From Clostridia bacterium (lineage in GTDB: Bacteria; Bacillota_A; Clostridia; Oscillospirales; CAG-272): a DNA stretch of 5,846 bases. The notes beneath the pieces are model-generated. The model had not been told where the DNA came from, did not search any database, and was given only the letters and a program-made list of their open reading frames with translations. This document shows positions 4,901 to 5,846 of this stretch, in pieces. The stretch lies in contig JAFTRT010000197.1 in assembly GCA_017462145.1 (NCBI GenBank), forward strand, positions 1-5,846, in the 5' to 3' direction. The position numbers and the translations under genes are program-made. The first letter of the stretch is position 1, and the number at the start of each line of letters is the position of its first letter.

Positions 4901-5629
4901 ATGAAGCAGATGATTACCGAACACTATCAAGCCATGTCCGAGGAGGCAGGAAAGCTGTTTGCCGAGGCCATTCAACAAAATCCCCGGTGCGTTTTGGGAC
5001 TTGCCACGGGCGACACCCCCATTGGATTGTATCAATATCTGATTGCAGCTTATCGTCGGGGCGAGTTGGATTTTTCCCGTGTTCAATCGGTCAATTTGGA
5101 CGAATATTATCCCATTTCTCCCGATAACGATCAGAGCTATCGCTATTTCATGAATGAGCAGTTATTTGATCACGTCAATATCGACAAGAGCAAAACCTTG
5201 GTTCCCAACGGACAGGCTGAGGATGCGGCTGCGTTCTGTGCCGCCTACGAGGAGCAGATCGATGCCATCGGCGGAATCGACATTCAGGTTCTTGGCATTG
5301 GACGCAACGGACATATCGGCTTCAACGAGCCCGGGGATGCCTTGATTCCCGACACCCATCTGACCGATCTGACCGAAGGAACCATTGCGGCAAATTCCCG
5401 CTTTTTCGCCTCTGCCGACGACGTACCGAAGCAGGCGTTGACCATGGGAATTCGGAGCATCTTCAAGGCACGGAAGATCTTGGTGCTGGCATCGGGCAAG
5501 GCAAAGGCTGAGGCTGTGAGAGCCATGTTGTGCGGCAACATCACCACCAAGTGCCCCGCATCCCTTTTGTGTCTGCATCCCGACGTTACGCTGATCTGTG
5601 ACGAGGATGCATATTCCCTCATGAAATAA
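4901..5629 (+). CDS. nagB: Glucosamine-6-phosphate deaminase
   Basis: NagB converts glucosamine 6-phosphate to fructose 6-phosphate and ammonia in the cytoplasm, feeding amino sugars from N-acetylglucosamine into glycolysis. The 242-residue length matches the Firmicutes form. The sequence shows the sugar-phosphate loop GLATGDTPIGLY (33-44), VNLDEYY with D67-E68 (the ring-opening acid/base region), and the active-site motif LGIGRNGHIGFNEPG (131-145) with H138 and E143. R167 (NSRFF) and K200 (ASGK) fit the phosphate and substrate contacts of the E. coli enzyme. Position 136 is Asn where the E. coli enzyme has Asp141; this is common in Gram-positive NagB and is not a defect. The long C-terminal part seen in the allosteric E. 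coli enzyme is absent. The start at 4901 has AAAGGAG (4888-4894) six bases upstream; an in-frame GTG at 4868 lacks such a site and would lie only a few bases after the -10 box. A terminator follows after seven bases, so the gene stands alone, without nagA beside it. Confidence 0.98.
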   Translation: MKQMITEHYQAMSEEAGKLFAEAIQQNPRCVLGLATGDTPIGLYQYLIAAYRRGELDFSRVQSVNLDEYYPISPDNDQSYRYFMNEQLFDHVNIDKSKTLVPNGQAEDAAAFCAAYEEQIDAIGGIDIQVLGIGRNGHIGFNEPGDALIPDTHLTDLTEGTIAANSRFFASADDVPKQALTMGIRSIFKARKILVLASGKAKAEAVRAMLCGNITTKCPASLLCLHPDVTLICDEDAYSLMK

Positions 5630-5636
5630 TCCATCC

Positions 5637-5671
5637 GGCCGGTGCTTTTGGATCAAAAGCACCGGCCTTTT
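5637..5671 (+). terminator. Intrinsic terminator of nagB
   Basis: GGCCGGTGCTTTTG (5637-5650) and CAAAAGCACCGGCC (5654-5667) form a perfect 14-base-pair stem with a three-base loop, followed by TTTT. It begins seven bases after the nagB stop codon and isolates nagB from the next gene. Confidence 0.93.
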
Positions 5672-5699
5672 CACGGTAATGTGCGAAAGCAATCTCATA

Positions 5700-5728
5700 T
5701 TGACAAGGGAAGCCTTTCGTGATAGAAT
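5700..5728 (+). promoter_or_regulatory. Promoter of the gene starting at 5753
   Basis: TTGACA (5700-5705), a 17-base spacer and TAGAAT (5723-5728) match the sigma-A consensus in 11 of 12 positions, with TGA before the -10 as an extended element. The predicted start near 5735 leaves a very short leader of about 18 bases to the ATG at 5753, just enough for the ribosome binding site. Confidence 0.8.
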
Positions 5729-5752
5729 AAAAATGAGAGTGAGGTGATCGGA

Positions 5753-5846
5753 ATGAAGAAAGAAAAAATGACCATCGATGCCATGCGCAAGGAGGCGTGG
5801 AACGCCTTGAAAGGGAAGCGCAAGACCATGGCTTGGGTGGCACTGA
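5753..5846 (+). CDS. N-terminal fragment of an unknown, possibly membrane, protein
   Basis: Only the first 31 codons are in the window; the gene runs off the right edge. The product begins MKKEKMTIDAMRKEAW, then a basic stretch LKGKRKT and the start of a hydrophobic segment AWVAL. A charged amphipathic lead followed by LKGK and a hydrophobic run resembles the N-terminus of DUF975-type integral membrane proteins, but the fragment is too short to decide. The start is well supported: GAGGTGATC (5741-5749) matches the 3' end of 16S rRNA over nine bases, at a normal distance, and a strong promoter lies just upstream. Confidence 0.75.
   Translation, partial: MKKEKMTIDAMRKEAWNALKGKRKTMAWVAL

Noticed and set aside
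5306..5308. Loss of a catalytic Asp in NagB (Asn136)
   Set aside because: Gram-positive NagB enzymes commonly carry Asn at this place (GxNGHIGFNEP), and all other active-site residues are present.
1..5846. CRISPR array, insertion sequence, phage or toxin-antitoxin module
   Set aside because: I found no spaced direct repeats, no transposase or integrase, no terminal inverted repeats with target duplications, and no small paired genes. The tandem repeats at 550-660 are coding.

Overview
The window looks like a chromosomal piece of a Firmicute, most likely a gut-type member of the Clostridia. The signs are AGGAGG-type ribosome binding sites, consensus TTGACA/TATAAT promoters that nearly all carry an extended -10 (TGn), tRNA genes with encoded CCA, a Gly/Asn/Glu/Thr-linker lipoprotein, and a NagB of the short Firmicutes form. 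By eye the base composition is balanced and even, with no obvious mobile element, phage gene or CRISPR array. The assignment to Clostridia is inference.

Layout. 1-265 (minus) is the N-terminal receiver domain of a response regulator cut by the window edge. A back-to-back promoter pair (318-419) separates it from a 497-residue secreted lipoprotein of unknown function (454-1947, plus) that has a low-complexity repeat linker after its lipobox. A strong bidirectional hairpin terminator (1961-1994) divides this gene from a convergent small three-helix membrane protein of the PQ-loop/SemiSWEET type (2347-2024, minus). Next come two minus-strand tRNA genes, tRNA-Arg(ACG) then tRNA-Ala(GGC), each abutting a perfect hairpin at its 3' end and served by one near-consensus promoter (2808-2780).

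Upstream on the minus strand is a probable two-gene unit: an AraC-family regulator (4690-3785), followed after 62 bases by a 290-residue protein (3722-2850) that I read as a strongly degenerate relative of the PEP-binding TIM-barrel domain of PTS enzyme I. The gap between them folds into a hairpin that would bury the second gene's Shine-Dalgarno sequence. Divergent from the AraC gene, nagB (4901-5629, plus), glucosamine-6-phosphate deaminase, has its own promoter and terminator. The window closes with the first 31 codons of another plus-strand gene (5753 onward) behind a clear promoter.

How the parts may work together. The AraC gene and nagB diverge from one 210-base control region, so a link between the regulator and amino-sugar use is plausible but unproven. 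The PTS-like protein has lost the expected catalytic signatures, so if the homology is right it would be a binding or regulatory protein, not a phosphotransferase. The most unusual points are this degenerate enzyme-I-like gene with its Shine-Dalgarno-masking hairpin, and the terminator-like hairpin placed between two tandem tRNA genes that have only one visible promoter.
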